Assembly (NCBI RefSeq): GCF_018332695.1
Contig: NZ_BOQN01000143.1
Coordinates: 1-64,000, forward strand
Length of the DNA stretch: 64,000 bases
Reading direction: 5' to 3'
Origin: Paractinoplanes toevensis
GTDB lineage: Bacteria > Actinomycetota > Actinomycetes > Mycobacteriales > Micromonosporaceae
The position numbers and the translations under genes were made by a program. This document shows, piece after piece, positions 8,529 to 17,562 of the stretch; position 1 is the first letter of the stretch; every line of letters begins with the position of its first letter. The notes under the pieces are model-generated. The model was not told the origin of the DNA, searched no databases, and worked only from the letters and a program-made list of their open reading frames with translations.

Positions 8529-9113
8529 TCAGGCGAGCAGGCGCAGGGCCGCCGCCGCCACCGCACCCTGCAGGACCTCGGTGGGCGGGAGCGACGGGAT
8601 GTCGCGGCGCATCCCGATGACGCTCTCCACCAGCCCGAAGACGAGTTCGCCGGTGATCTCGGAGCAGCCGACGGCGGTGGTCAGCGACCGGTAGACCGCG
8701 CGCAGTTCCGCGCGCTCACGGCGGAACCGGGCGAACGGCTCGGACGCGATCTCCGGCAGGGCGTAGAGGATGCCGATGTTCCACCGCGCGCCGAGCAGCA
8801 CCCCGACGTCGTACCGGACCAGGGCGTGCAGGGCCGCGGCCGGGGTGAGTTCGGAGAGCGACTCGGCGTAGGTGAGCGACGGTCGCACCGTCGCCTCGAG
8901 CAGCTCGGCGAGGATCTGCTCCTTGGTGGCGAAGTGGTAGTAGAGCGACGCCTGCCGGATGCCGACCCGCTCGGCGATCAGCCGGGTGGAGGTGGCCGCG
9001 TAACCGCGCTGGGCGAACAGTTCGGCGGCGGCATCCAGGATCTCCTCGCGGGCGGTGGCGGACGGCAGCCGCCGGGCGCCGGAGCGGGGCCGGCCGACCG
9101 GTGCGGAACTCAC
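8529..9113 (-). CDS. TetR-family regulator of the urea/guanidine cluster
   Basis: A 194-residue TetR repressor. The N-terminal helix-turn-helix is clear (AREEILDAAAELFAQRGYAA, then SLYYHFATKEQI at about 67-78); the C-terminal two thirds is a ligand-binding helical domain of unknown specificity. It diverges from the permease-urea carboxylase operon across a 138-bp gap containing the palindrome TCTGTCAACTGACAGA, so it probably represses that operon and itself. The local ligand could be urea, guanidine or allophanate (inference). Confidence 0.9.
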   Translation of the reverse strand: MSSAPVGRPRSGARRLPSATAREEILDAAAELFAQRGYAATSTRLIAERVGIRQASLYYHFATKEQILAELLEATVRPSLTYAESLSELTPAAALHALVRYDVGVLLGARWNIGILYALPEIASEPFARFRRERAELRAVYRSLTTAVGCSEITGELVFGLVESVIGMRRDIPSLPPTEVLQGAVAAAALRLLA

Positions 9114-9213
9114 GCGTGAATGGTGCCACGGCGCCCGCGACGTAACGCCGCCGATACATCCGGCAACTCAAGGTTTACGACCGGGAAACCGCCGCCGCGC
9201 TCCTCGCCGGAAA

Positions 9214-9229
9214 TCTGTCAACTGACAGA
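9214..9229. promoter_or_regulatory. TetR operator candidate TCTGTCA-AC-TGACAGA
   Basis: A perfect 7+7-bp inverted repeat with a 2-bp centre, in the gap between the divergent TetR gene and the permease operon, 22 bp before the permease GTG. The size and place are typical for a TetR operator. Confidence 0.65.
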
Positions 9230-9251
9230 AATTGATTCTGAGGAGGCGGTC

Positions 9252-10823
9252 GTGTCCCCAACCTCTGCTCCGCCAGTGCCTGTGAAGACCGATGCCGACG
9301 CCGCGGACCTGCGCGGTTTCGGATACGAGCCGCAGCTGCACCGCAGCATCGGCAGCTACGCGTCGTTCGCCGCCGGATTCTCCTTCGTCTCCATCCTCAC
9401 CACCGTCTTTCAGCTGTTCGCCTTCGGCTTCTCGTTCGGCGGCCCGGCCTTCTTCTGGACCTGGCCGCTCGTCTTCGCCGGCCAGTTCATGGTCGCCCTC
9501 AACTTCGCCGAACTGGCCGCCCGCTACCCGATCTCGGGCTGCATCTACCAGTGGTCGCGGCGGCTCGCCAACGCCACGGTCGGCTGGTTCGCGGGCTGGG
9601 TCATGATCGTCGCGCAGATCGCCACGGTCGCCGCGGCCGCGATCGCGCTGCAGGTGGTGCTCCCGTCGATCTGGTCCGGCTTCCAGCTCGTCGGCGGCGA
9701 CCCGGCGCTCACCTCGACCACCGGCGCCACCAACGCGGTCATCCTCGGCTCCGCGCTGATCGCGATCACCACGGTGATCAACGTGATCGGTGTCCGGCTG
9801 ACCTCGATCGTCAACAGCACCGGCGTCACCCTGGAGATCATCGGGGTGGCCACGGTGGTCATCCTGCTGCTCACCCACGCTGAGCGCGGGCCGGGCGTCG
9901 TCTTCGACACCGGCGGCACCGGTACCGGGCTCGGCTACGTCGGCCCGTTCCTGGTGTCGGCACTGATGGCGGCGTACGTGGTGGTCGGTTTCGACTCGGC
10001 CGGCGAGCTGAGCGAGGAGACCCGCGACCCCCGGCACACCGCCCCGCGGACCATCCTGCGGGCGCTCGCCGCGGCCGGGATCGGCGGCGGCCTGATGCTG
10101 ATCGCGGCGCTGATGGCCGCACCCAGCCTGACCGACGGCCGGCTGGCCACCGAGGGCCTGCCCTACGTCCTGACCAGCCGGCTCGGCGAGACCGGCGGCC
10201 GGATCCTGCTGATCGACGTGGCCATCGCCATCGCGGTCTGCACGCTGGCCATCCAGACCGCCGGCAGCCGGATGGTCTTCTCGATGGCCCGCGACGACGT
10301 GCTGCCGTTCTCGGCCGCGCTGCGCCGGGTGTCGACCCGGACCGGAACCCCGATCCTGCCGTCCATCGTCGTCGGGGCCGGCGCCGCCGCCGTTCTGCTG
10401 GTCAACATCGGCCAGCCCGCCCTGTTCACCGCGATCACCAGCGTCTGCATCGTCATGCTCTACATCGCCTACGCCCTCGTGACCATCCCGCTGCTGGCTC
10501 GCCGGCTGAAGGGCTGGCCCGGCAACGAGGAAGCGGCCGGCACCGAACGCGGCGGGAAGCTGTTCTCGCTCGGCCGGTTCGGGATCGTCGTCAACGCGCT
10601 CGCCGTGGTCTACGGCATCGGCATGATCGTCAACCTCGGCTGGCCCCGCGCGGAGGTCTACGACCCGGCCGGCGCGCACTGGTACCTGCACTACTTCTCG
10701 CTGCTGTTCGTCGGCGGCGCCCTGCTCGCCGGTGGCCTGGCCTTCCTGCGCTACCGCACCCGCGCGATGTCGCTGCACCTCCCGCTGCCGGCCACGGTCG
10801 TCCCGGAGGGTGAGGCCGCATGA
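9252..10823 (+). CDS. APC-superfamily amino acid/amine permease
   Basis: A 523-residue integral membrane permease of the APC superfamily, resembling permeases that accompany urea carboxylase clusters. About 12 hydrophobic segments are visible, beginning at SYASFAAGFSFVSILTTVFQ, with helix-3 region YPISGCIYQWS and helix-5/6 region VVVGFDSAGELSEETRDPR. I chose GTG 9252 because AGGAGG precedes it by 4-5 bases; in-frame sequence upstream overlaps the operator and is not family-like. It overlaps the next gene by ATGA. Likely imports the nitrogen compound degraded by the cluster (urea, guanidine or a related amine; inference). Confidence 0.9.
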   Translation: MSPTSAPPVPVKTDADAADLRGFGYEPQLHRSIGSYASFAAGFSFVSILTTVFQLFAFGFSFGGPAFFWTWPLVFAGQFMVALNFAELAARYPISGCIYQWSRRLANATVGWFAGWVMIVAQIATVAAAAIALQVVLPSIWSGFQLVGGDPALTSTTGATNAVILGSALIAITTVINVIGVRLTSIVNSTGVTLEIIGVATVVILLLTHAERGPGVVFDTGGTGTGLGYVGPFLVSALMAAYVVVGFDSAGELSEETRDPRHTAPRTILRALAAAGIGGGLMLIAALMAAPSLTDGRLATEGLPYVLTSRLGETGGRILLIDVAIAIAVCTLAIQTAGSRMVFSMARDDVLPFSAALRRVSTRTGTPILPSIVVGAGAAAVLLVNIGQPALFTAITSVCIVMLYIAYALVTIPLLARRLKGWPGNEEAAGTERGGKLFSLGRFGIVVNALAVVYGIGMIVNLGWPRAEVYDPAGAHWYLHYFSLLFVGGALLAGGLAFLRYRTRAMSLHLPLPATVVPEGEAA

Positions 10824-11617
10824 GCACCGCCACCACCGCCGGGGCCCGGGCGCACGCCCGCGCCCAGGGCGGAACCGTCGTCGAGTGCATGCCCACCCTG
10901 CCCGCCGGGGACGGCCTCACCTGGGCCGAGACCGTCCCGGGCGGCGGCTACGCCGGCAAGCGGCTGGCCCGCGGGACCACCCTGCAACTGACCGATGTGT
11001 ACGGCGACGCCTGCGTCTCGGTGCTGCTGTTCAACGCGGACGAACCGTGGGAGCGGCTCAACGTCGCCGACACCGTGAAGGTGCTCTGGCAGGCCTACGT
11101 CGGGCAGGGCCACCTGCTGCTGTCCGACCAGGGCCGGGTGCTCGCCTCGGTGACCGCCGGGGCACCCGACCGGTCGGACGCCTTCTGCGGCACGTCCACG
11201 CTGCTGTCCAACACCGAACGGTACGGCGACGGCAGCCCGCAGGGCCCGACGCCGGCCGGCCGGGAGCTGTTCACGCTGGCCGCCGCCAAGCACGGCCTGA
11301 CCCGCCGGGACCTGCCGCCGAGCATCTCGTTCTTCCAGGGCGTGCGGGTCGGCGACGACGGCGGGTTCAGCTGGCTCGGCTCGGCCGGGGCCGGGGCGAC
11401 CGTGGAGTTGCGGGCCGAGATGCCGGTGACGGTGCTGCTCGCCAACGTGCCGCATCCGCTCGACCCGCGGGAGGCGTACACCTGCTCCGCCGTACGCCTC
11501 AAAGCCTGGACCGGGGAACCGGCCGCGCCCACCGATGATCTTTGGTCGCGGTCGCCGGAAGGCGAACGCGCCTTCCTCAACACCGCCGACTATCTCGCCG
11601 CCCGGGGGCTCGCATGA
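10820..11617 (+). CDS. DUF1989 urea amidolyase-associated protein, subunit 1
   Basis: A 265-residue DUF1989 protein (UAAP1 type). It has the usual family blocks LTDVYGDACVSVLLFNA, DAFCGTSTLLSN, SISFFQGVRV and LRAEMPVTVLLANVPHPL. Members next to carboxylase/allophanate hydrolase genes have been characterised as subunits of carboxyguanidine deiminase, converting carboxyguanidine to allophanate plus ammonia. Here it is coupled on both sides: ATGA overlap with the permease and ATGA overlap with the second DUF1989 gene. Pairing of two different DUF1989 proteins supports a heteromer. Confidence 0.88.
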   Translation: MSTATTAGARAHARAQGGTVVECMPTLPAGDGLTWAETVPGGGYAGKRLARGTTLQLTDVYGDACVSVLLFNADEPWERLNVADTVKVLWQAYVGQGHLLLSDQGRVLASVTAGAPDRSDAFCGTSTLLSNTERYGDGSPQGPTPAGRELFTLAAAKHGLTRRDLPPSISFFQGVRVGDDGGFSWLGSAGAGATVELRAEMPVTVLLANVPHPLDPREAYTCSAVRLKAWTGEPAAPTDDLWSRSPEGERAFLNTADYLAARGLA

Positions 11618-12216
11618 CGACCGTGCTCGACCAGATCGTGGAGGCGCGCGCGCCGTGGTCGGCGATCGTCCGGCGCGGCCAGGTGCTCACCATCGAGGAC
11701 CTGAAGGGCAACCAGGCGGTCGACTGCCTGCTCTACAACGCCGACGACACCGCCGAGCGTTACTCGGCGCCGGACACCATCGCCGCGCAGGGCAACATCT
11801 TCCTGACCACCGGAAGTGTGCTGCGCTCCAGCGAGGGCCGGCCGCTGATGACCGTGACCGCCGACGAGGTCGGCCGGCACGACACGGTGGGCGGTGCGTG
11901 CAGCCGGGAATCCAACACCCTGCGGTACGGCCACCACACCAAGCACCAGCACGCCTGCGTGGAGAACTTCCTGCTCGAGGGGAGCCGCTGGGGCCTGGGC
12001 AAACGCGACCTGGTCAGCAACATCAACTGGTACATGAACGTGCCGGTCGACCCGGACGGCAGCCTCGGCATCGTCGACGGGATCTCGGCGCCCGGCCGGA
12101 CCGTGTCGCTGCGGGCCGAGATGGATGTCCTCGTCCTCGTCTCGAACTGCCCGCAGATCAACAACCCGTGCAACGGCTTCGACCCCACGCCGGTCCGCAT
12201 GGTCGTGACGCAGTAA
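11614..12216 (+). CDS. DUF1989 urea amidolyase-associated protein, subunit 2
   Basis: A 200-residue DUF1989 protein (UAAP2 type), homologous to its upstream neighbour: LKGNQAVDCLLYNADD parallels LTDVYGDACVSVLLFNAD, and CSRESNTLRYG and NINWYMNVPV are family blocks. The ATG at 11614 overlaps the upstream stop, indicating coupled synthesis. With subunit 1 it probably forms the deiminase acting between the carboxylase and allophanate hydrolase. A gap of 15 bp with AGAGAGG leads into the carboxylase gene. Confidence 0.88.
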   Translation: MTTVLDQIVEARAPWSAIVRRGQVLTIEDLKGNQAVDCLLYNADDTAERYSAPDTIAAQGNIFLTTGSVLRSSEGRPLMTVTADEVGRHDTVGGACSRESNTLRYGHHTKHQHACVENFLLEGSRWGLGKRDLVSNINWYMNVPVDPDGSLGIVDGISAPGRTVSLRAEMDVLVLVSNCPQINNPCNGFDPTPVRMVVTQ

Positions 12217-12231
12217 AGAGAGGCCGCTTCC

Positions 12232-15200
12232 ATGTTCGACACCCTGCTCGTCGCGAACCGCGGCGAGATCGCCTGCCGGATCATCCGCACCGCCGCGCGG
12301 ATGGGCCTCAAGACGGTGGCCGTCTACTCCGACGCCGACCGGGCCGCCCCGCACGTCGCGATGGCGGACGCGGCGGTCCGGCTCGGGCCCGCCCCGGCCC
12401 GGGAGAGCTACCTGCTGGCCGACCGGGTGATCGACGCGGCGCTGTCCACCGGCGCCGGCGCCGTCCACCCGGGCTACGGCTTCCTCTCCGAGGACGCCGG
12501 GTTCGCCACCGCGGTCGAGCAGGCCGGGCTGATCTTTGCCGGGCCGACCCCGGCCCAGCTCGCCGCGTTCGGCGCCAAGCACACCGCCCGGGAGCTGGCG
12601 TCCGCGGCCGGCGTCCCGATGATCGAGGGGACCGGGCTGCTGTCCGGGCTGGACGAGGCGCTGGAGGCGGCCGAGCGGATCGGCTATCCGGTGATGGTCA
12701 AGGCCACCGGCGGGGGCGGTGGCATCGGCCTGCAGGCCTGCTTCGACGCCACCGAACTGGCGGCCGCCTTCGACCGGGTGGAGCGGATGGCCGTCGCCAG
12801 TTTCGGCAGCGGGGGAGTGTTCCTGGAGCGGTACATCCAGCGGGCCCGGCACGTCGAGGTGCAGGTCTTCGGGGACGGTGCCGGGAGAGTGGTCGTCCTC
12901 GGCGACCGGGACTGCAGCCTCCAGCGCCGGAACCAGAAGGTGATCGAGGAGGCACCGGCGCCGGGCCTCCCCTCTGCGGTGCGGGAGCGGATGCACTCGT
13001 CGGCGGCCGCGCTCTGTTCCTCGGTGAACTACCGATCGGCCGGAACGGTCGAGTTCGTCTACGACGCTTTTTCCGCCCAGGCCTCGTTCCTCGAGGTCAA
13101 CGCTCGGTTGCAGGTCGAGCACCCGGTCACCGAGGCGATCTACGGTATCGACCTGGTGGAGTGGATGCTGCGCCTGGCCCAGGGCGACACCGACATGCCG
13201 GCCGCGCCTCCCGCGGCCTCCGGCGCCGCGGTCGAGGCCCGCGTCTACGCGGAGGACCCCACCCAAGGTCACCGGCCCAGCGCCGGCTTGATCACGCAGG
13301 CAAGCTTTCCTTCCGGCGTACGGGTGGACGGCTGGGTCTCCGCCGGCACCGAGGTGTCCACCGCCTACGACCCGATGCTGGCCAAGGTGATCGTCTCCGC
13401 GCCTACCCGCGCGCTGGCCTTCGCCGCACTTGACGAAGCGCTGTCGGCCACCCGGATCGACGGCATCGAGACCAACCTCGGACTGCTGCGGGCCGCCGCC
13501 CGGCAGCCCGACGTGCTTGCCGCCACCCACTCGACGGCGACGCTCGCCGACGTGCACGACGACGAGCCGCGCATCGTCGTGGAGCGGGCCGGCACGATGA
13601 CCACGGTGCAGGACTGGCCCGGCCGGACCGGGCTGTGGGAGGTCGGCGTGCCGCCGTCCGGGCCGATGGACGACCTGTCGTTCCGGCTGGGCAACGAGGC
13701 GCTCGGCAACCCGTCCGGCGCGCCGGGCCTGGAATGCACGGTCGACGGGCCGGCGCTGCGCTTCACCGCGCCGGCCACGATCTGCGTGACCGGCGCGGCG
13801 GTCCCGGTCACCGTCGACGGCGTCCGGGTGCCGCGCTGGGAGCCGGTGTCGGTGCCGGCCGGGGCGGTCCTCGACGTGGGCAAGGCAACCGACGGCGGAC
13901 TGCGGGCCTATGTGCTTTTTGCCGGTGGCCTCGACGTGCCGCTCTATCTGGGCAGTGCGTCCACCTTCACGCTCGGTCAATTCGGCGGCCACGGCGGCCG
14001 GGCGCTGCGGGTCGGTGACGTACTGCGGTGTTTCAAGAGTGCGGCCGTCCGGGGACCGGTGCCGGTCGAGCAGCGGCCGGTGATCCGCCGCGACTGGCGG
14101 ATCCGGGTCACCGAGGGCCCGCACGCCGCTCCGGAGTTCTTCCTGCGTGAAGACATCGACGAGTTCTACGCCGCCGAGTGGACGGTGCACTTCAACTCCG
14201 CCCGCACCGGCGTCCGCCTGGTCGGCCCGAAGCCCCGCTGGGCGCGCACCGACGGCGGCGAGGCCGGCCTGCACCCGTCCAACATCCACGACACCCCGTA
14301 CTCGGTCGGTGCCGTCGACTTCACCGGGGACGTGCCGATCCTGCTCGGCCCGGACGGCCCCAGCCTCGGCGGTTTCGTCTGCCCGGCCACCGTCATCACC
14401 GCCGAGCGGTGGAAGCTCGGGCAGCTCGGCCCGGGCGACACGGTGCGCTTCGTGCCGGTCTCCGACCTCGACTTCACCCCGCTGATCAGCACCGTCGACG
14501 ACGGCGTGCTGGCCCGCGGCGAGGACGTGACCTACCGCCGGTCCGGCGACGACAACCTGCTCATCGAGTACGGCGCGATGACGCTGGACCTGGGCCTGCG
14601 GATGCGGGCGCACGCCCTGATGGACCGGCTGCGCGCCGAGGGCCTGGCCGGCGTGGTCGACCTGACCCCCGGCATCCGGTCGCTGCAGGTGCACGTGGAC
14701 CCTTCGCTCCTCCCGGTGCGCAAGCTGCTCGACGCGGTGCGCTCGGCCGAGGAGTCGCTGCCGCGCGACCTGGAGGTGCCGAGCCGGGTCGTACACCTGC
14801 CGCTGAGCTGGGACGATCCGGCCACCCGGGAGGCGATCGCCCGCTACATGGCCGGGGTCCGCGACGACGCGCCGTGGTGCCCGTGGAACATCGAGTTCAT
14901 CCGCCGGGTCAACGGCCTGGACAGCGTCGACGACGTGTACCGGACCGTGCACGACGCCAGCTACCTGGTGCTCGGGCTCGGCGACGTCTACCTGGGCGCG
15001 CCGGTGGCCACCCCGCTCGACCCGCGGCACCGCCTGGTCACCACCAAGTACAACCCGGCCCGCACCTGGACGCCGGAGAACGCGGTCGGGATCGGCGGCG
15101 CCTACCTGTGCATCTACGGCATGGAGGGTCCGGGCGGCTACCAGTTCGTAGGGCGGACCGTGCAGGTGTGGTCGCGCTGGCGCGAGGCCGGTGATCCGTG

Positions 15201-15723
15201 GCTGCTGCAGCACTTCGACCGGATCCAGTGGTACCCGGTCGGCGCCGAGGAACTGCTCGATCTGCGGGCCGACGTGGCGGCCGGGCGGCACCGGCCGCGG
15301 ATCGACGAGGGCACCTTCCGGCTCGCCGACCACCAGGCCTTCCTCGCCGAGAACGCCGCGTCCATCGCCGACTTCCGGGCCCGGCAGTCGGCGGCGTTCG
15401 CCCAGGAACGGGCGGACTGGGCGGCCGCCGGGGAGTTCGATCCGCGGCCCGAGCCGCCGGCACCGCCCGCCGCGACCGAGGTCACCGTCCCGGACGGCGG
15501 CGTGCTCGTCGAGGCGCCGTTCGTGTCCAGCGTGTGGCGGATCGACGTACGGCCCGGCGACCGGGTCGAAGCCGGGCAGCCGCTGCTCGCCCTGGAAGCG
15601 ATGAAGCTCGAGACCGTGGTGACCGCGCCGCGCGCCGGGCTCGTCGCCGACATCCTGGTCAGCCCGGGCGCGCAGGTCGCGCCGGGGAACCCCCTGGTCG
15701 TACTCGCCGGAAGGACCCTTTGA
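12232..15723 (+). CDS. Urea carboxylase / guanidine carboxylase, biotin-dependent
   Basis: A 1163-residue multidomain enzyme. Residues 1-~445 are biotin carboxylase (LLVANRGEIACRIIRTA, HPGYGFLSEDA, ATGGGGGIGLQ, FLEVNARLQVEHPVTE). Residues ~450-1040 are the carboxyltransferase, composed of KipA/KipI-like (AHS2/AHS1) parts (AGTMTTVQDWPGR, GVPPSGPMD). The C-terminus is a biotinyl domain with K1125 in EAMKLE. It uses ATP and bicarbonate to carboxylate urea to allophanate, or guanidine to carboxyguanidine. Paired DUF1989 genes favour guanidine by established family knowledge, but I could not assign the pocket residue that separates the two activities. TGATG overlap couples it to allophanate hydrolase. 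Confidence 0.92.
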   Translation: MFDTLLVANRGEIACRIIRTAARMGLKTVAVYSDADRAAPHVAMADAAVRLGPAPARESYLLADRVIDAALSTGAGAVHPGYGFLSEDAGFATAVEQAGLIFAGPTPAQLAAFGAKHTARELASAAGVPMIEGTGLLSGLDEALEAAERIGYPVMVKATGGGGGIGLQACFDATELAAAFDRVERMAVASFGSGGVFLERYIQRARHVEVQVFGDGAGRVVVLGDRDCSLQRRNQKVIEEAPAPGLPSAVRERMHSSAAALCSSVNYRSAGTVEFVYDAFSAQASFLEVNARLQVEHPVTEAIYGIDLVEWMLRLAQGDTDMPAAPPAASGAAVEARVYAEDPTQGHRPSAGLITQASFPSGVRVDGWVSAGTEVSTAYDPMLAKVIVSAPTRALAFAALDEALSATRIDGIETNLGLLRAAARQPDVLAATHSTATLADVHDDEPRIVVERAGTMTTVQDWPGRTGLWEVGVPPSGPMDDLSFRLGNEALGNPSGAPGLECTVDGPALRFTAPATICVTGAAVPVTVDGVRVPRWEPVSVPAGAVLDVGKATDGGLRAYVLFAGGLDVPLYLGSASTFTLGQFGGHGGRALRVGDVLRCFKSAAVRGPVPVEQRPVIRRDWRIRVTEGPHAAPEFFLREDIDEFYAAEWTVHFNSARTGVRLVGPKPRWARTDGGEAGLHPSNIHDTPYSVGAVDFTGDVPILLGPDGPSLGGFVCPATVITAERWKLGQLGPGDTVRFVPVSDLDFTPLISTVDDGVLARGEDVTYRRSGDDNLLIEYGAMTLDLGLRMRAHALMDRLRAEGLAGVVDLTPGIRSLQVHVDPSLLPVRKLLDAVRSAEESLPRDLEVPSRVVHLPLSWDDPATREAIARYMAGVRDDAPWCPWNIEFIRRVNGLDSVDDVYRTVHDASYLVLGLGDVYLGAPVATPLDPRHRLVTTKYNPARTWTPENAVGIGGAYLCIYGMEGPGGYQFVGRTVQVWSRWREAGDPWLLQHFDRIQWYPVGAEELLDLRADVAAGRHRPRIDEGTFRLADHQAFLAENAASIADFRARQSAAFAQERADWAAAGEFDPRPEPPAPPAATEVTVPDGGVLVEAPFVSSVWRIDVRPGDRVEAGQPLLALEAMKLETVVTAPRAGLVADILVSPGAQVAPGNPLVVLAGRTL

Positions 15724-17360
15724 TGACCCCGCAGGACCGCGTCCGCGCCGCCTACGCCCAGCTCGCCCTCGGCGAGCGCCCCGAAGCGTGGATCACCCTG
15801 CGCGCCGAACCCGATGTCCTGGCCGAGGCGGCGGCGGTGGAGGCCCGCCTCGCGGCGGGTGAGACGCTGCCGCTGGCCGGGAAACTGCTGGCGGTCAAGG
15901 ACAACATCGACGTCGCCGGCCTGCCCACCACGGCCGGCTGCCCCTCGTACGCCTACCGGCCGGCCGTCAGCGCCGCGGCCGTCCAGCGGCTCGTCGACGC
16001 CGGTGCCATCGTGCTCGGCAAGACCAACCTCGATCAGTTCGCGACGGGGCTCGTCGGCACCCGCAGTCCCTACGGCGCGGTGCGGGACGTCCGCGACCCT
16101 TCGCGCGTCTCCGGCGGGTCCAGCTCCGGCTCGGCGGTGGCCGTCGCCCTGGGCATCGCCGACCTGGCCCTCGGCACCGACACCGCCGGATCGGGGCGGG
16201 TGCCGGCCGCGTTCCAGCAGATCGTCGGCCTCAAACCGACCTACGGCGTGGTCCCCGTCCAGGGCGTGGTGCCCGCCTCCCGCAGCCTCGACTGCGTGAC
16301 GGTCTTCGCCCGTACCCTCGCCGAAGGCCGCTCGGCCGTAGCGATCATGAGTGACCCCTTCCCGGCGGACGCGCCGCTCGCGGCGCCGCCGCAGCCGGTC
16401 ATCGCGGTGCCCGACCGGGGCGACCTGCCGCACATGTCCGAGGAATGGCTGGACCTGTTCGAGCGGGCCGGGAAAACCCTGGAGAGCGCCGGGGCCCGGC
16501 TGCGGACCATCCGGCTCGCGCCGTTCCTCGCGGCCGCCAAGCTGCTGTACGAGGGTGGTTTCGTCGCCGAACGGTACGCGGCGGTCGGCGCGTTCCTCGA
16601 CTCGCTCCCGGACGACGCCGACCCGACCGTCGCCGCGATCATCGGGAAGGCCCGGGACATCCCGGCGCACGTGCTGGTCGCCGACACCGAACGCCTCGAA
16701 CGGCTGCGGACCGACGCGATGGCCGAGTGGGGCGACGCCGACGCGCTGCTGCTGCCGACCGCCCCGTTCCACCCGACGATCGCCGAGGTCACCGCCGACC
16801 CGATCGGCGTCAACGCGCGGGTGGGCACGTTCACCAACTTCTGCAATCTCTTCGGGCTGGCCGCGGTCGCCGTGCCCGCCGGGATCGGCGTCCAGGTCAT
16901 CACCCGGGGCTTCGCCGACGCGGTCGCCGCCGACATCGCGGCCATGCTGGTCGGCGCGGAACCGGCGGTGCCCTACTCGGCCGGGCTGCCGCTGCTGGTG
17001 ATCGGCGCCCACCTGAGCGGGCAGCCGCTCAACCACCAGCTCACCTCGGCCGGCGGGCGGCTGGCCGGCCCGGTCCGCACCGCGGCCGAATACCGGATGC
17101 ACGCCCTGCCCACCACCCCGCCGAAACCCGGGCTGCTCCGGGTCGCGCTCGGCGGCGCCGCGATCGCCGGCGAACTGTGGGAGCTGCCGCCCGCGGCCCT
17201 CGGCCCGTTCCTGGCCGCCCTGCCCGCGCCGATGGCACTCGGCAAGGTGCGGCTCGCCGACGGCACCTCGGTGACCGGTTTCCTGTGCGAACCGGCCGCC
17301 CTCACCGACGCCCCCGACATCACCGCCCACGGCGGCTGGCTCGCCTACCTGGAGTCCTGA
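15723..17360 (+). CDS. atzF: Allophanate hydrolase (amidase signature + AtzF C-domain)
   Basis: A 545-residue enzyme that hydrolyses allophanate to ammonia and CO2, the last step of the cluster. The amidase-signature Ser-cisSer-Lys triad is visible: K59 in LLAVKDNIDVAG and the serines in VSGGSSSGSAVAVALG. The C-terminal ~120 residues (GLPLLVIGAHLSGQPLNHQL ... VTGFLCEP) match the AtzF-type C-terminal domain. The ATG at 15723 overlaps the carboxylase stop; sequence upstream belongs to the carboxylase. The stop overlaps the start of a small ORF (TGATG). Confidence 0.92.
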   Translation: MTPQDRVRAAYAQLALGERPEAWITLRAEPDVLAEAAAVEARLAAGETLPLAGKLLAVKDNIDVAGLPTTAGCPSYAYRPAVSAAAVQRLVDAGAIVLGKTNLDQFATGLVGTRSPYGAVRDVRDPSRVSGGSSSGSAVAVALGIADLALGTDTAGSGRVPAAFQQIVGLKPTYGVVPVQGVVPASRSLDCVTVFARTLAEGRSAVAIMSDPFPADAPLAAPPQPVIAVPDRGDLPHMSEEWLDLFERAGKTLESAGARLRTIRLAPFLAAAKLLYEGGFVAERYAAVGAFLDSLPDDADPTVAAIIGKARDIPAHVLVADTERLERLRTDAMAEWGDADALLLPTAPFHPTIAEVTADPIGVNARVGTFTNFCNLFGLAAVAVPAGIGVQVITRGFADAVAADIAAMLVGAEPAVPYSAGLPLLVIGAHLSGQPLNHQLTSAGGRLAGPVRTAAEYRMHALPTTPPKPGLLRVALGGAAIAGELWELPPAALGPFLAALPAPMALGKVRLADGTSVTGFLCEPAALTDAPDITAHGGWLAYLES

Positions 17361-17509
17361 TGAACGGTGTTGCCCTGCACGCCCCGCGGTTCGTCCTCGG
17401 TGACCTGCTGCTGACCCGGCTGACCCGGCACCGCGCGACCGCCGCCCTGGTCAAGGTCGCCAACGCGGCGGGTCTGCTGCCCGCAGTGTGGCACCTGTTC
17501 AGACGCTGA
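17360..17509 (+). CDS. Small coupled ORF, unknown function
   Basis: A 49-residue ORF whose ATG overlaps the allophanate hydrolase stop (TGATG), the same coupling used between the carboxylase and hydrolase. The product is basic and amphipathic, ending in AGLLPAVWHLFRR. I recognise no domain. It could be a real small protein of the operon or a chance ORF; the coupled start is the only support. Confidence 0.45.
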   Translation: MNGVALHAPRFVLGDLLLTRLTRHRATAALVKVANAAGLLPAVWHLFRR

Positions 17510-17562
17510 AAGATCTCACACCGTAATGTCGACGTCAGCTCCACGACGAAAGGACATCCGTG

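Noticed and set aside
11590..15333. 1247-codon open frame antisense to the urea carboxylase
   Set aside because: Product is Arg/Gly/Pro/His-rich without domains, a typical GC-driven shadow of the real carboxylase on the other strand.
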